From assembly GCA_038373865.1 (NCBI GenBank), contig JAXGGA010004643.1:1-64000 (forward strand): DNA of 64,000 bases. The letters are read 5' to 3'. The stretch comes from Uloborus plumipes. Taxonomy: Eukaryota; Arthropoda; Arachnida; Araneae; Uloboridae. Numbering within the stretch: the stretch's first letter is position 1; each line of letters starts with the position of its first letter. This document shows positions 1 through 11,575 of this stretch, one piece after another. The notes below the pieces were generated by a model that was not told where the DNA came from, ran no database searches, and worked only from the letters and a program-made list of their open reading frames with translations. A program made the translations under genes and the position numbers.

Positions 1-2897
1 AGCGAATATTTAAATGCCATTCCCGCTATTGTTAAAATATTTTAATCAATACTTCATCAATTCATCCATCAGTTCAATGTTGTGATTTCATCAGCTTCAC
101 ATTGGTTGCTTGGTAACGGAACAGCATACGATATTTCAACGTTACTGCAGATGTTTCAATCAGACATGAAAATTCTGGACAAAATCCCTTCAAAGTGGCA
201 GCTATCTTTTAATCACGAATGATACTAAACGAAATCTTTCAATGCCCGAAAGATAATGTCATGTAAACTTATGAGTTGCTTCCGCGTTAGGAAGATAACC
301 GATTTTAAAAAGTTGACAGCTATGATTCACAGTCCGTGTTTGATAACAAAACCTGATTCATCGGCAGAAAGCGGTTTATTTAATTTTCCCTTTTATCGCC
401 GCAGATTATCAGCTCTTCAAAGTAGATCTTAAGAGCAAGGAAAGTGGCTGGATGAAACATACAGTAACTCAACACTGTAGGTGAAACTCTCCGTGTTGAC
501 TGATTGAAAAATTGAAGACTGGTCAAGAGATTCCTCGTGTTTTTGTCAAATAACTGTTCAGGAGCATCACCACGTACAATTGTACAATGTAATCTCTCAC
601 ACCATCTTTTATATATATATATATATGAACTTTTTATCTGTATTTAACTAAAGTCTCATATTTAGACTATCAATAGTTCCTGGATATTTTCATGTGTGTT
701 TACCATACATAATTTACAGTCCACAATGTGTTAATACTAATGTGAATTGCCTCTACGCCAAAAAAGATGAAGCTATTACAACAATGCACATGAAAAACAA
801 AGTTAAGTTGGCTCTTTTTTCGGAGTAAAGATTCCTTTTCTAGAAATAACTAATCAAGTCCTACCCTGACCAGAGGTTTCCTTTAGCCTACTTTCTCTAA
901 TATATCACACGGTAACCTATTTCGAAAGGATTTTGTTCTCTAGTTTCAGAAGGTTATTGGTTTGGTTGAGATACCAATTCGGTAATAAATTTGTCAGAAA
1001 ATAAAATACTTAACATCCAGGCATTTAATGGAATAGGAAATTCCTTTTATTTTACCGATTTGATACCCATCTATCCTGGTAAGCAAAATGATATATCACT
1101 GAAGAATAATTAAATTCTAGTTTAAAAAAAACTAAAAGATACGCTTTTAGAGTAACTGTTTTTCCTCTGATTTTCAAAACTATTGACTATACGTTAAGTT
1201 TACAACCACTTATAAAACATCAACATCTAACATAGTTTAGGATTTAGTATTAATGATAGTATTAAATATATTACTTTTCTATTTATAAAGAACGTGAATT
1301 TTATCTTTTATTCAGAGTTACATACATACAAACAAACAAACCCACATGTGAAATTAATAAAAGCGTATTAAAAAGGGGAAAGACAGACCAAAAAATAGTT
1401 TACAATGCTATAAGCAAATGAATCAAGTTCTTACGTAGATAATCGACACTTTTCTTCTCTCCCATTTCCATTCTCATTTAAATAGTCCTAACTATAAACT
1501 ACCTCGCCAGGGAAAAAAAATCTGGTTGAGTCACGGAAGTCAGATAATTGACTAACCACACTGTAAGCTTTAACTCCCTATGTTAAAATTTTCCTTAAAA
1601 TTACTCGATTACTTAGCATTGAAGTTGCTAGCCAAAACCAATCACTCCAGCACGAGCCTCTCCCACCACAAAAGGATTTCCAGAAAGTGAACGCACAAAA
1701 GCAGTTCCATTCAAGGTTAGCAACGCAAAAGAAACCCCTCCACAGTGCCACATCGTCTCAGGTGTAGAGAGGAGGCCCTCCACTTTTTCCAAGATCTTCG
1801 CTCTTTTGTCCACGATGTTTTAATAAAAATTTAAATCCCTGAAACGAGAGGCACATGCAGAGGAAATGAACTCGAAAAGACCTCGACAAAAAAGTCGTAA
1901 AGAGAGGGTTCAATGCATTCCCCTGACCCAAATGCATGTTCGCCCTACACACACACTCCACAGAGAGAGGTGTGGAGAACGAAAGAAAGTGGGACCGGCG
2001 GTGGTGGTGCAGGGTGGACAAGAGCGAAGGGACACAGACAGGGTTCCCGTCAAGGTTATTAGGATAAGAATAGATTTATTGGGCTTTCTGGTTAGGTTAC
2101 GATACTCAAGATAGATAAAATGAAGTAATGTATGCGGGACACAGAAATGCACGGTGGCATACGAATTCGTTTTTTGTCCGTTTGATTTTTGAATTTTGCT
2201 ATTTATATTTCGGCTTTGAGATTTCGGAAAGCCCATTTAACACTTGATGCCCAGGTGGGACTCAGAAGTCCCGCTTATATTAATTTAGCATTATGAATTT
2301 TTGGCTGGAATCATGCTGAAGCTTTTGAGTACCACTCCGTGTACTTTTCTGAGAGGCCGACAGATGGTATCTGCGATCGGAAACAGCTTTCTTGGGGGCC
2401 CTAAGGCCTGGGGGCCTTAGACTCCCAAAATTAAAAAAAAATAAAAATATATATAAAAAAAAATTCTCGGTGTGTATGTAGTTTGATGCATTTTTAACTA
2501 AAAAAACCCATCAAAATATATAAAAATTCATTGTTAAATTAATTTGCGACATAAAGGGTCTGAACACTGAGTTGAAACATAAATTTTGTACCAAGTAAAG
2601 ATAGTTAGAATTTTGTCAGAGATGCGAAGCGAACTGGGGGGGGGGGGGGGGTGATGAAGCAGTCTGTGTCATTATACTTTTTATAGGGTATTTAGGCAAA
2701 TTTTTCGCTATTCAGGGGAAAGGCTCTTGTTCTTAGTGGAGGGCGGGGTCTTTGTAATGTTTCGGGAGCGGGGGGAAGCTATTGCCCTTGCGGGGCACCC
2801 CTGTATTTGTTGGAATAGAGTTGATGGTGAGCAATGCTGTAGAGGGAGCTCGTCACAGAGTAAACATTATAGTTGGTGGAGTGATCCAAATTAATAT
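1..2897. other. AT-rich non-coding DNA
   Basis: No gene can be supported here. It holds a short TA microsatellite near 609-626, a small GC-rich hairpin around 2399-2420 (CTAAGGCC facing GGCCTTAG) and a run of 16 G at 2636-2651. A minus-strand open frame at 1628-1813 has fairly protein-like composition, and an acceptor-like CTCTCGTTTCAG lies upstream of it on that strand, but the acceptor joins equally well to another frame and no family is recognisable. Confidence 0.5.
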
Positions 2898-4229
2898 GAA
2901 ACAATCAGGGTTGGCAAGTTTTTGACAGTCGGAGGTTTTATCCGGTTTTAACCGTGGTTTTTACCGTCATGTCAAAAACCCCTTTTTGACATGGTTTTTG
3001 ACATAATTGTCAAAAACCTAAATTTCTGTCCAAAACATGTTTAAATTTGATATTGATAATCAAAATACATTTTCAAATGAATTTTACAATTTCTGATTCT
3101 AGACACTGAAGTAAACTTTTGGAGTTTTAGGTTATTATAATAAAGTGTAATAATCAATCCTAAACATAATTGAAGGCCTCGGGAGTAAATAATGGTAACT
3201 AGCATTTTAAAAGATCAAACATATGGCTTTTGAATATGGCTTTATTGCTTCGAGAAATTACTGCAACAGGTTTTTTTTTATTTTAAAAATGAGGTGGGTA
3301 CATTAATTAAGTGCTGTGTGTCTTTTGAATATTAAAATTTTTTTGGGAAATTTAGGAAAATGGGAAAAGTAGTATCTCAGTAATAAACTAATCACTAGTA
3401 TTTCTAAAATCTATATTGTAAAAGAAAAAAGTGATGGAGAAATTGATAATTAAAAAAATTATAATTAATCGGCCAAGCCAATTAGTTAACGGATTATGAA
3501 CAACTGATTAATCGGTAATCGGGCAATTTACTTATTGGTGCATACCTAAAAAGTACTGCTTGAAAATATTTCACACAAGTTCAGTACTTTAACCTTTCTA
3601 AGTGAAATAAGATAAGTGTAACCTGAAATTTCAGAGCCAATCACACACGTTACATTAGATGTCACACACGTTACAATTGTTTTTGTGCATTTTCTCCCAA
3701 AATCAAACCAATTTAAAGATAGAGAAAAATGTAACACAAATCCTTACACTATATTCTAATTATTCCAAAACAAAAGTATAGCAGTTTACTTCACAATTCA
3801 CAGAAAAAAAATAAGTTGTATAACTTGATAACAAATTGCAGTTTTCAGTCGTCACACGCGTTACTAGTTTTGAAAATTTTATAATAAATTGTAAAACACT
3901 AGGAACAATAAAATTGTGCATGATATTAGTATACAAAAGGATGTTTAGTAAGACAATATTAACCGATGCTTGATTCTTCGATGCTGCGCTAGTGAAAAAG
4001 GACCTTAAAAATAAAAAAGTGTGTTCAAATGTCACACATGTTACCATGGAATCGCCCAGTAATACTATTGAAACAATAAGCTTATTTTCCAGTACAGAAT
4101 ATTTATAGTAATTCTCAGATAAAGTTGATTACAAAAGTAACAGCAAAATAAATAAATAAAATAGTTTGATCAAAAATATTTAGCAGATTTGTACACTGAG
4201 TACTAATTAATTTAGTTTTGCTTTTACTC

Positions 4230-5130
4230 AAAAGAAAAAAAATCACTGTAAATTCTGATGTAAAGATTTTTAGATTGATAAAATAGCTAATTAGTAGTTA
4301 TTAAAACATTTAAACAAAACTGCTTTAAAAACTGGATTTAACTTTTAATACTTTTAACTTTTCTCATGATATAACAAGTTAATTTAAAAGAATGAGAATT
4401 AATTTTCATTAAATTTATTAATTTAATTTTTATTAAACTTGATTGATAAGGTAACTAATTGATAGTTATTAAAACATTTAAACAAAACTACTCTAAAATT
4501 TGGATTTAAGTATTGATATTTGTAGCTTTTTTTCACTCCATAACAAGTTAATTTTAAAGAATGTGAATTCATTTTAATTAAATTTATTAATTTAATTTTT
4601 ATTAAACTTGATTGATAAGATAACTAATTGATAGCTATATAAACATTTAAACAAAACTACTTAAAAAGCTGGATGAAAGTTTTAATATTTAACTTTTTTC
4701 ACAGCAAAACAAGTTAGTTTAAAAGAATGAGAAATAATTTTCATTAACCCCTTCCTTCTCGCTCCCGTGAAAATGACGGGGTGAAGTTTTGTCCTCTATT
4801 TCTCGCGCCCGTGATATTTCCGGGCTGAAGTGTTCAAAAATAATGCGCGAAAAATAATAAAACAATCTATTTCATATGCCCGGAATCATGTTTTATTCCT
4901 CAATATGTACACCAAATTGCTGCACTAGTCTATTTGCAACGTTTTTAGAGAAAAATATTATTAGAGTTATATTTTATAGTTTTATTTTAGAGTTGAATAT
5001 AATTTTCTTGAATAAAAAAATAGGCACTTTTATGACCATTTTCTTCAAAATTATGCGAGCCTTAAGGGGTTAAATTTATTAATTTAATGTTTATTAAACT
5101 TGATTGATGAGATGTATAAATTTTTATTAA
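4230..5130. repeat. Tandem repeat, period about 168 bp, inside the hAT element
   Basis: The word AACATTTAAACAAAAC recurs at about 4305, 4473 and 4642, giving a period of 168-169 bp. Each monomer also holds an AATTTATTAATTTAATTTTTATTAAACTTGATTG-like segment. The array is broken at 4748-5069 by a nested transposon and resumes after it. Confidence 0.8.
4748..5069. mobile_element. piggyBac-like MITE with TTAA target duplication
   Basis: The 322-bp insert begins CCCCTTCCTT and ends CCTTAAGGGG and is flanked by TTAA at 4744-4747 and 5070-5073. The neighbouring tandem monomers keep the uninterrupted site (CATTAAATTTATT at the matching place), so they act as internal empty-site controls. TTAA duplication with C-rich ends is characteristic of the piggyBac superfamily. 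The 65-codon open frame inside it is not convincing as a gene. Confidence 0.85.
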
Positions 5131-5305
5131 ATATTTTTCAGGATGAGAAACCTTATATGTTTATAAAAAATCTCAATAACCACTGTATTTAAGTTTTAGA
5201 CAGGTTTTTGACGTTTTCGACAGGTTTTCGACTTTTTTGACAGGTTTTCGACATGTCATGTCAAAAACTGGTTTTTGACGTCAAAAACCCAATCCTGGAA
5301 ACAAT

Positions 5306-6543
5306 GGGTCAAGTTTCACTCAAAGCATTCTAAAATCATCATTTGAAAGCAGAACGCAAGGAAATATCACAGGACAAATCAGAAACATGACTGATAGTAA
5401 ATTTCTAATAGAAGATTTACATTAAGGATTTTGGAATACTCTCCTAATACTGCATTAAAATAAGTATAAAAATAAATAAGTAAAAGGGTGACTTAATTTT
5501 TTAATTTATTTATTTACTTTTTTAGTTGGTCTTCAAATTTATAAGACATAAAGGGTCGTATCACCGTTAGAACAACTTTGTTTTTATTTAAGTAAAATAA
5601 ATAACTCTTTGCAACCTTAGACAGCACACTTCGTTCGCAATCCGCAATTTATTTTCAAAGATTTATGATGTTGCCCAGTTTTGTAAAAATTAAAACGTTT
5701 TTTAAATTAAATTAATTTTTATTACTTTTTTTTAATCCTTAACTCAGTATTTTTTTTTTTTTTTTTTTTTTGAAAATAATTTCAAAGTATTTCTTGCAAA
5801 ATGACCAGAATAACCTCATCCACAAATCTATGAATATCACAGATATATGATGAAACATATTTTGGGATCAATACGAACATTCTTTCATTACATTGTTCAA
5901 CAGCTCGAAAAAAATTTCAGACTCTATGAAATGCTCAAACAATGCACTGTTCTTTTGAACCAAGGCTTTACTAGATAGTGTTTTATACAGGCTGTTTCAT
6001 TTGATCAAAATCCTTGGGAAAAAAACGGTGGTCATTGTCTAGCTACATCTATCGAATTTTATGGTAACTAACATTATATACAAATCAGATAAATAAAAGA
6101 CAAAATTCAAAGTTAATTTGTTGGCAACAATTTTACAATTTAGCATTCAATTCTATTTTAGTATATTTTAACATCATTGAAGATTTTTATTTGTTGGTTT
6201 ATTCTTCATTTTAGCGGCTTATTTTAATTAGTTATCGAATTATTTTTAATTTTAATTGATTCTAATTATTAATTAACTATGAAACGACACTGGCACCGCA
6301 GAGCGATAAATGGCGAATCTATTCGCTAAGCGAGCCAATACTACCAACGGGTTGCCATGGAACTTTTTAAAATTCAGTCCACAGTTCGCCATGATACAGT
6401 CGGTCGTATAAAACGTTTGGTTGTATATCTTTACCTGAAAAGGGAGTTTATTTCCCCTAAAAAGCAATACTAATAAGGCCTTCGGTTCGGCATCAATTCA
6501 CTGTGTACTCTACTTCAGTTAACAATATCAATATTTTTTTAAC
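5306..6543. other. AT-rich non-coding DNA
   Basis: No gene is visible. It has a T22 tract at 5750-5771. A segment at about 5960-6000 (GGCTTTACTAGATAGTG and following) recurs inverted at 7131-7168 and again near 55457-55495, so it belongs to a dispersed repeat. Confidence 0.5.
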
Positions 6544-6551
6544 CCTTAAAG

Positions 6552-7000
6552 CAGGGGTGATTGTGAGTTCATGAAAAAATACCTGAAAGTTTTGAAGAGA
6601 AAATGTGTGTGTGTGTGTGGAGGGGAGGGGGGGGGCTTTTTTCAAAATACAAAGGCCCCTATTATTTAAATACACCTAATTTTATAATTATGCGTATTTA
6701 ATAATAAATTGCCTTTCATAAACAAACAAGACACATTTCATGCATTCGAATATTTTGAAGTTGTTTTTAGTCAAAAAAAAAAATAGAATGGCATTTTTAC
6801 ATTTTTGTTCAACGAAATATTATTAGTAATTATCGGAAAAATCACCGAAAATTCGAAAAATAAAAAAAAAATACCGAAGGTGGGAAGACAAAAGCATAAT
6901 TAAAAATATTTTATTTCCGGTATTTTCGAACATGAAAATACCAGAATTGATCATGAAAATACCGGAAATCCGGTAAAATACCGAGACACAATCACCCCTG
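6552..7000. mobile_element. hAT-type MITE, 449 bp
   Basis: Perfect 8-bp duplications CCTTAAAG lie at 6544-6551 and 7001-7008. The inverted ends are CAGGGGTGATTGTG and CACAATCACCCCTG. The interior holds a TG microsatellite, a G-rich stretch and repeated ACCGGAAAT-type words, with no coding capacity. Confidence 0.9.
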
Positions 7001-7008
7001 CCTTAAAG

Positions 7009-7684
7009 ATAGGATAAACATCGCTTTTTACAGCAGAAACAATATGCTAGTAAATGTAAACAAACATTTGGGTGGTCCTTGTTCAGCGCTCTCTAGCGGG
7101 CAAATCTTCACCATTGATGTTTTGAGTAATGATACAGCTTGTATAAAACGCTATCTAGTGAAGCCTTGACATATCCTATATGCTAACTGAAAAAAAAAAA
7201 AAAAAAAAAAAAACGATAACTTCAAGCCTGCATCAGGGACTCAAAAATCATTCAAACGCGAAAAAAAAAAAAATATATTATCTAGAAAAAAAAAATCCGT
7301 TTTTAACTCTGTTATTTTCGTATTCCATGCAGATGAGTGCATAATAAGCACGAAACTGCAGTCCATGGATCGAAATAAACGAGTTGGCGGATTATTGCAT
7401 TTTACTATTGGTAACATAGTGTGCGCGACTTATTGAATTATCCTTTTGTGCGACTCTCAAGAACAATTTTCTTCATTTCTAAATAATACCCAACAAGATT
7501 TCTACATATTAAACTCAGGAAGTACAACATACATGGCCAAATAAGAAGATATACTGTTTATGATTTTCCCCCCATTACAAAGGGTTGTACACAGAAGCTG
7601 GATTTAGGGTTGCCCACCTTATAGCGTAGTCCTGCAAAAAAAAAAAAAAAAAAATCTCGGTTCAACCACGCCACTCGTTTGTCA
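7009..7684. other. AT-rich non-coding DNA with A-tracts
   Basis: No gene is visible. There are several long A-runs (around 7191-7213, 7261-7272 and 7636-7653) and an inverted copy of the dispersed repeat segment seen near 5960-6000. Confidence 0.5.
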
Positions 7685-7692
7685 AAATCGAC

Positions 7693-8367
7693 TTGTGGCG
7701 CGACATCGATGTTGATGTTTTTGAAACATTGAAATCTTTATCATCGATGCTTTACAGTAGAAGTTTTTCAAACATCGATGTTTTTTTTTTCGATGTCGAG
7801 TCGAAATTATATATTTCAGCAAAAAAGTTTAATAAAAGTATGATACGCGATAATATTCTAATTTCAATGTCTTACTGTCGATGTTCTTTCCGGAGATACA
7901 GACAAAACGCGACATATCTGATTGAACGATATAATAACGCGCAATGTAACGACGTGTTTGTACATTCAAGTATGTACCGTGAATTACTTGGACCCCAGGG
8001 GGTTACTTGAGCCCATTACAGTTAAAATGACAAAATCTGGGTTTGGTACTTACCAAACCCAGATTTTGTCATTTTACTGTAATGGACGCAAGTAACCCCC
8101 TAGGGTCCAATGATAAAATCTGGGTTTGGTAGTATCAAAAACCCAGATTTTATCATTTTACTGTAATAGACTCAAGTAACCTCCTAGGGTCCAAGAAAAA
8201 ACCATTATTCACGGTACGTAATTTGTTTGAAAAAAAAACCGATACCTTGAAACATCGATGTTTCTTGTTCGATGTATCAATACCATCGATGTTCGAAGGT
8301 CTAACATTAGAACATCGATGTCTAACATTGATATTTTCAATGTTTTATTATCGATATCGCATCACTA
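7693..8367. mobile_element. Probable old hAT-type element built of ATCGATGT repeats
   Basis: Imperfect inverted ends TTGTGGCGCGACATCGATG and its counterpart finishing ATATCGCATCACTA enclose many ACATCGATGTT words. The flanking octamers AAATCGAC (7685-7692) and ATACCGAC (8368-8375) match at six of eight positions, as expected for an aged 8-bp duplication. A similar end (TAGTGCTGCAATATTGATG followed by ACATCGATG words) occurs at 47294-47350. The 105-codon frame starting at its left end is repeat-derived. Confidence 0.6.
7974..8217. repeat. Compound fold-back of two nested hairpins
   Basis: An outer inverted pair (GTACCGTGAAT at 7974-7984 and ATTCACGGTAC at 8207-8217) encloses two adjacent hairpins built from the same arm, which runs from GGACCCCAGGGGGTTAC to AAATCTGGGTTTGGTA. 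The first hairpin spans about 7989-8109. The second, about 8110-8193, shares the right-hand arm. It lies inside the ATCGATGT-rich element. Confidence 0.8.
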
Positions 8368-8375
8368 ATACCGAC

Positions 8376-10053
8376 TGTGAGCCAAAGTAAAGATCTCATT
8401 AGAACGTTTTACTAAACCTCTTAAAAACCTGTTGATAGTGAAATGTGTGGTAGTTTAGAGTTTGTTCGCTCTAGGGAAGATGTGATTGTTATTGCGTCGG
8501 AGTGTCTCAGCCCACCTAAAAAGTACTTAAAATGTATGGGGAGAGGGGGTAACTTCAATAAAAAAAATAGAATCGAATTGAAAAAAGATTTTTAGAATTA
8601 TTGTTGTTTTCAGCAAAAACATTCCTTTAGAATGGCTCAAACAAATGACATTTGGAAAATATAATGAAGCTCAAATTTACCATATATCGTAATGAAAATT
8701 CATTAAATATTACAAAATAACAATTATAAATCAGCCGAACACCAAAAATAAATTATAAATCAGCCGAACACCAAAACAGACACAAGAATTCAAAGATTAA
8801 TAAAATGCCAAAAAAAATGGAAAATACATCAACTTTTTTTTTCATAAAATATTGATTCACGTTAGAAATTAAAAAAATGAAAAAAAAAATTGAAGAAAGA
8901 AAGAAATCAAAAACATTGTCAATTAGTGATTTTAAAAGTAGGTGAAAAAATTCTGCATTAGTTCTTCACTTCGTTTCACTTAATGGATCTTTCCTTCCGT
9001 TCTTCATCAGTAAGCCACGCAACTTTTATTTTTCCGGACAGCTACAAAGTTAAAGGGCTTCCCTCAAGGTCGGCTGGTACAATGGTGAGACAAGAATGGG
9101 AGGAAATAGTTTCTGTTCGAGTGATCAAATACAATGACGGTAGTTACATGAGCCTCGCCGACAGGAAAAGCACGAGAATACTCTGACAACGACCACCACC
9201 TACACCACATGCAATGGTCGTTCGTTCCAAAGCACTTTCAATCCCGTGCTCGGGCTTTCAATAAAGAAGGGGACTGCAGGGGATGATTATTGAATAGACT
9301 AGCTAGGCCGTAGTTTAGGGCCCCGGCTTATCCCTCTGTGGTAAATTGTTTCAGCCTACAGTTAAAATTGTAAAGTTTGAGAAGAAGAGGACCAGAAAAA
9401 AATCGGGATTTATTTTGTTGAAATGGGTATTGGTATTCGTCGTAGCGGGATTTCACTGTAATGAATTTCAACGTTGGAAAGAATTAACTCCAATATCTCC
9501 TCTGTTAGGGCACGGTTCTGACTACTTTTTTGGAGTTCTAAAATATTGAGCAAACAAATGTGAATATGAATTAAACAATCTTCGATTTTAAGTGCACAAC
9601 TAAGACGGTTAATTTACATTAAGAGATGAACTGATTGACCTCAATTTGTAAAATAATTGGGGGGGGGGGGGATAAAAGTTACTCATGTCTGATAAAACAA
9701 GTTTTTTAACCAAAAATTTATTGAGGGTAATAAGAAATATTTCAAACAAATTAGTGAGGAAGTAATTTTTTCCACGAATCTGATTTTTAAAAAAGTGCTA
9801 CAAAAAGATATCAACATTAAAACTTATAAAAATTACGCGGAAACATAGATTGAATGAGCAAGTAATAGGCGCTCCGGTTCTTAATTCTACAACCGGCTGA
9901 TATTGCTGTAAATACAATTAACATTTACAGTGTGACGTTTTTAGAACTGACGCTTCAACTGTGAGCTCTGTTTGAAAGAATGTTTGAAAAATAGAAAAAA
10001 GTTAATAATGAGATAATGTTTCCTGTATTGAAAAATCTCGTTTTTATTTTCTT
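8376..10053. other. Non-coding DNA with one weak open frame
   Basis: No supported gene. A 67-codon plus-strand frame at 8983-9186 has somewhat protein-like composition but no recognisable domain, acceptor or homology that I can name. A G-run lies at about 9659-9671. Confidence 0.4.
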
Positions 10054-10054
10054 A

Positions 10055-11575
10055 CTAGCAGTACCCGCACGGCGATGCCCGTGCAGCAAATGTAAAGGAA
10101 GTTAACTAAATAAAGTTTAATTCACTCTAACCCTCTAAAGTAAAATTATTATATTTGATTCAAATGTGCTCCCCAACCTTTTTAATTCCACTAAAAATCA
10201 TATTAAAGTTTAAATCAATTCGCCAAATAAACGTTTCAATGGAACTTTTGAGATAACTGTAGTGGCAAGATTTTCGAAAACTCTCAACGAACACAGCAAT
10301 TTTGCCCTTGAAGTTTAACATAATCCGCCGATTTAACCGTAATTTCAATGTAAAATTGGTCGCCAAATTTAAATTTATTAACATAGGGAACCGATTGTGT
10401 CAGGTAGCTCAGCCTCAACCATTCTTCCATGATTTTAATGTGAACATTAAAAGGCAAGAAATATAATGTCTTTCGCACCATCTCTTTGAAGTGAATACAA
10501 TCTATAACAGTAACCCTCAAAAAGCAAGATTTCCCTGGCTGGGAGGTTTGGTAAATTTCCAGATTGTTGCCAAACTTTACGACGCCAAATACGAAGAGTA
10601 ACTTCATAGCGGTGTTACCGAAAATGTCAGAATGAAACTATTAAAAATTTAGGTTTGGCGGCATTATATACATGTTTTAAACATGCAATAAAATACTTTT
10701 TAGACTGCAAACAACTACTGTTCCTTCACAGAGCGTTTTCTTTTTCTTTAATTTGGAGAAAGAAGTGTTTCACTGGCTGGGAGGTTTGGTAAATATCCCT
10801 ATTGTTGCCAAACTTTACCACGCCAAATACGAAGAGTAGCTGATAGCCATCGCTATTTTTTTAACAATAATAGTTCTATTCTGACATTTTTGGTAACACC
10901 AAATGTTGAGGAATTCAACTGAATAAATTTAAATTCCCTCCGACCCCTCTGAACTAAAATTATTATATCCTTTAGTTCAAATGCGCTTCATCTTTTAAAC
11001 TCCACTTAAAGTCATGTTAAAGTTTAAATCAATTCGCCAAGTAAATCAAAAAGACAGAAAATTAAGAAAGAAATAAGAGATATTAAGCATTCAAATTGAA
11101 TAAATTTTCAAGGCTTAAATCTATACGCACAATTTTAACCACAAAGTAACTTCAAGGACAAAAGAGCAGCTGATCAGGAAAATGGACCTAGTACCATAGT
11201 TGAGCGTACATAGTTAAGCCTTGAAAATTGACTAAATTTGATTAATTAATATCTCCTGTTCTAATTAACGGACAGAAACGTGCTAAAACTTTTCTTTTTC
11301 AGAAAAAAAACCCTCTCCAACGATATATAATGTTTTGGGGTGGGGGAAGGTTTTCCCCCCTCAATTATGGTGGATACACCAAAAATGAGACTAATTAATT
11401 AATTTAAAAATAACTAATTCGAAATTAAAAATTTGGGCTTCGAGGTGCACGAGGGCGGGGTACGTTCGAATTTTTGAGCCAAGTTTCAGGTCTGTGGGTG
11501 CTGTGGGGGCTTCTGGCCAGCGGTTACAAACGTACAAACAGACAAACGAACACCGTCATCTTTATATATATAGAT
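10055..11575 (-). mobile_element. Non-autonomous Helitron, minus strand
   Basis: Read on the minus strand the element starts TCTATATATATAAAGATG at 11575 and ends with a GC-rich hairpin (GCACGGGC...GCCGTGC), a short spacer and CTAG at 10055. It sits between A and T. TC start, CTAG end, a 3' subterminal hairpin and A^T insertion without target duplication are the Helitron hallmarks. Two internal segments are duplicated at a spacing of 245-815 bp (10525-10610 resembles 10770-10850, and 10100-10230 resembles 10915-11046). No Rep/helicase frame is visible. Confidence 0.8.

Larger units (their letters stand above)
2906..5297. mobile_element. Non-autonomous hAT-type transposon, 2.4 kb
   Basis: The element is bounded by identical 8-bp duplications GAAACAAT at 2898-2905 and 5298-5305. 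Its ends start CAGGGTTGG and finish CCAATCCTG, and the subterminal regions at both ends are packed with TTTTTGACA / TGTCAAAAA words in opposite orientation. An 8-bp duplication with a CA(G)GG start is the hAT signature. No transposase frame is visible. The interior contains four copies of a TCACACACGTTAC-like word (3645-4045), a 168-bp tandem repeat and a nested smaller transposon. Non-autonomous mobility by a hAT transposase elsewhere is inferred. Confidence 0.85.

Noticed and set aside
1628..1813. Minus-strand 61-codon frame with protein-like composition
   Set aside because: An upstream acceptor-like CTCTCGTTTCAG also opens a different frame that soon stops. No domain, no donor tied to the frame and no recognisable family, so it is not called as an exon.
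2790..2806. Right hAT-type end GGGGCACCCCTG
   Set aside because: No partner left end or matching octamer was found upstream, so no element can be drawn.
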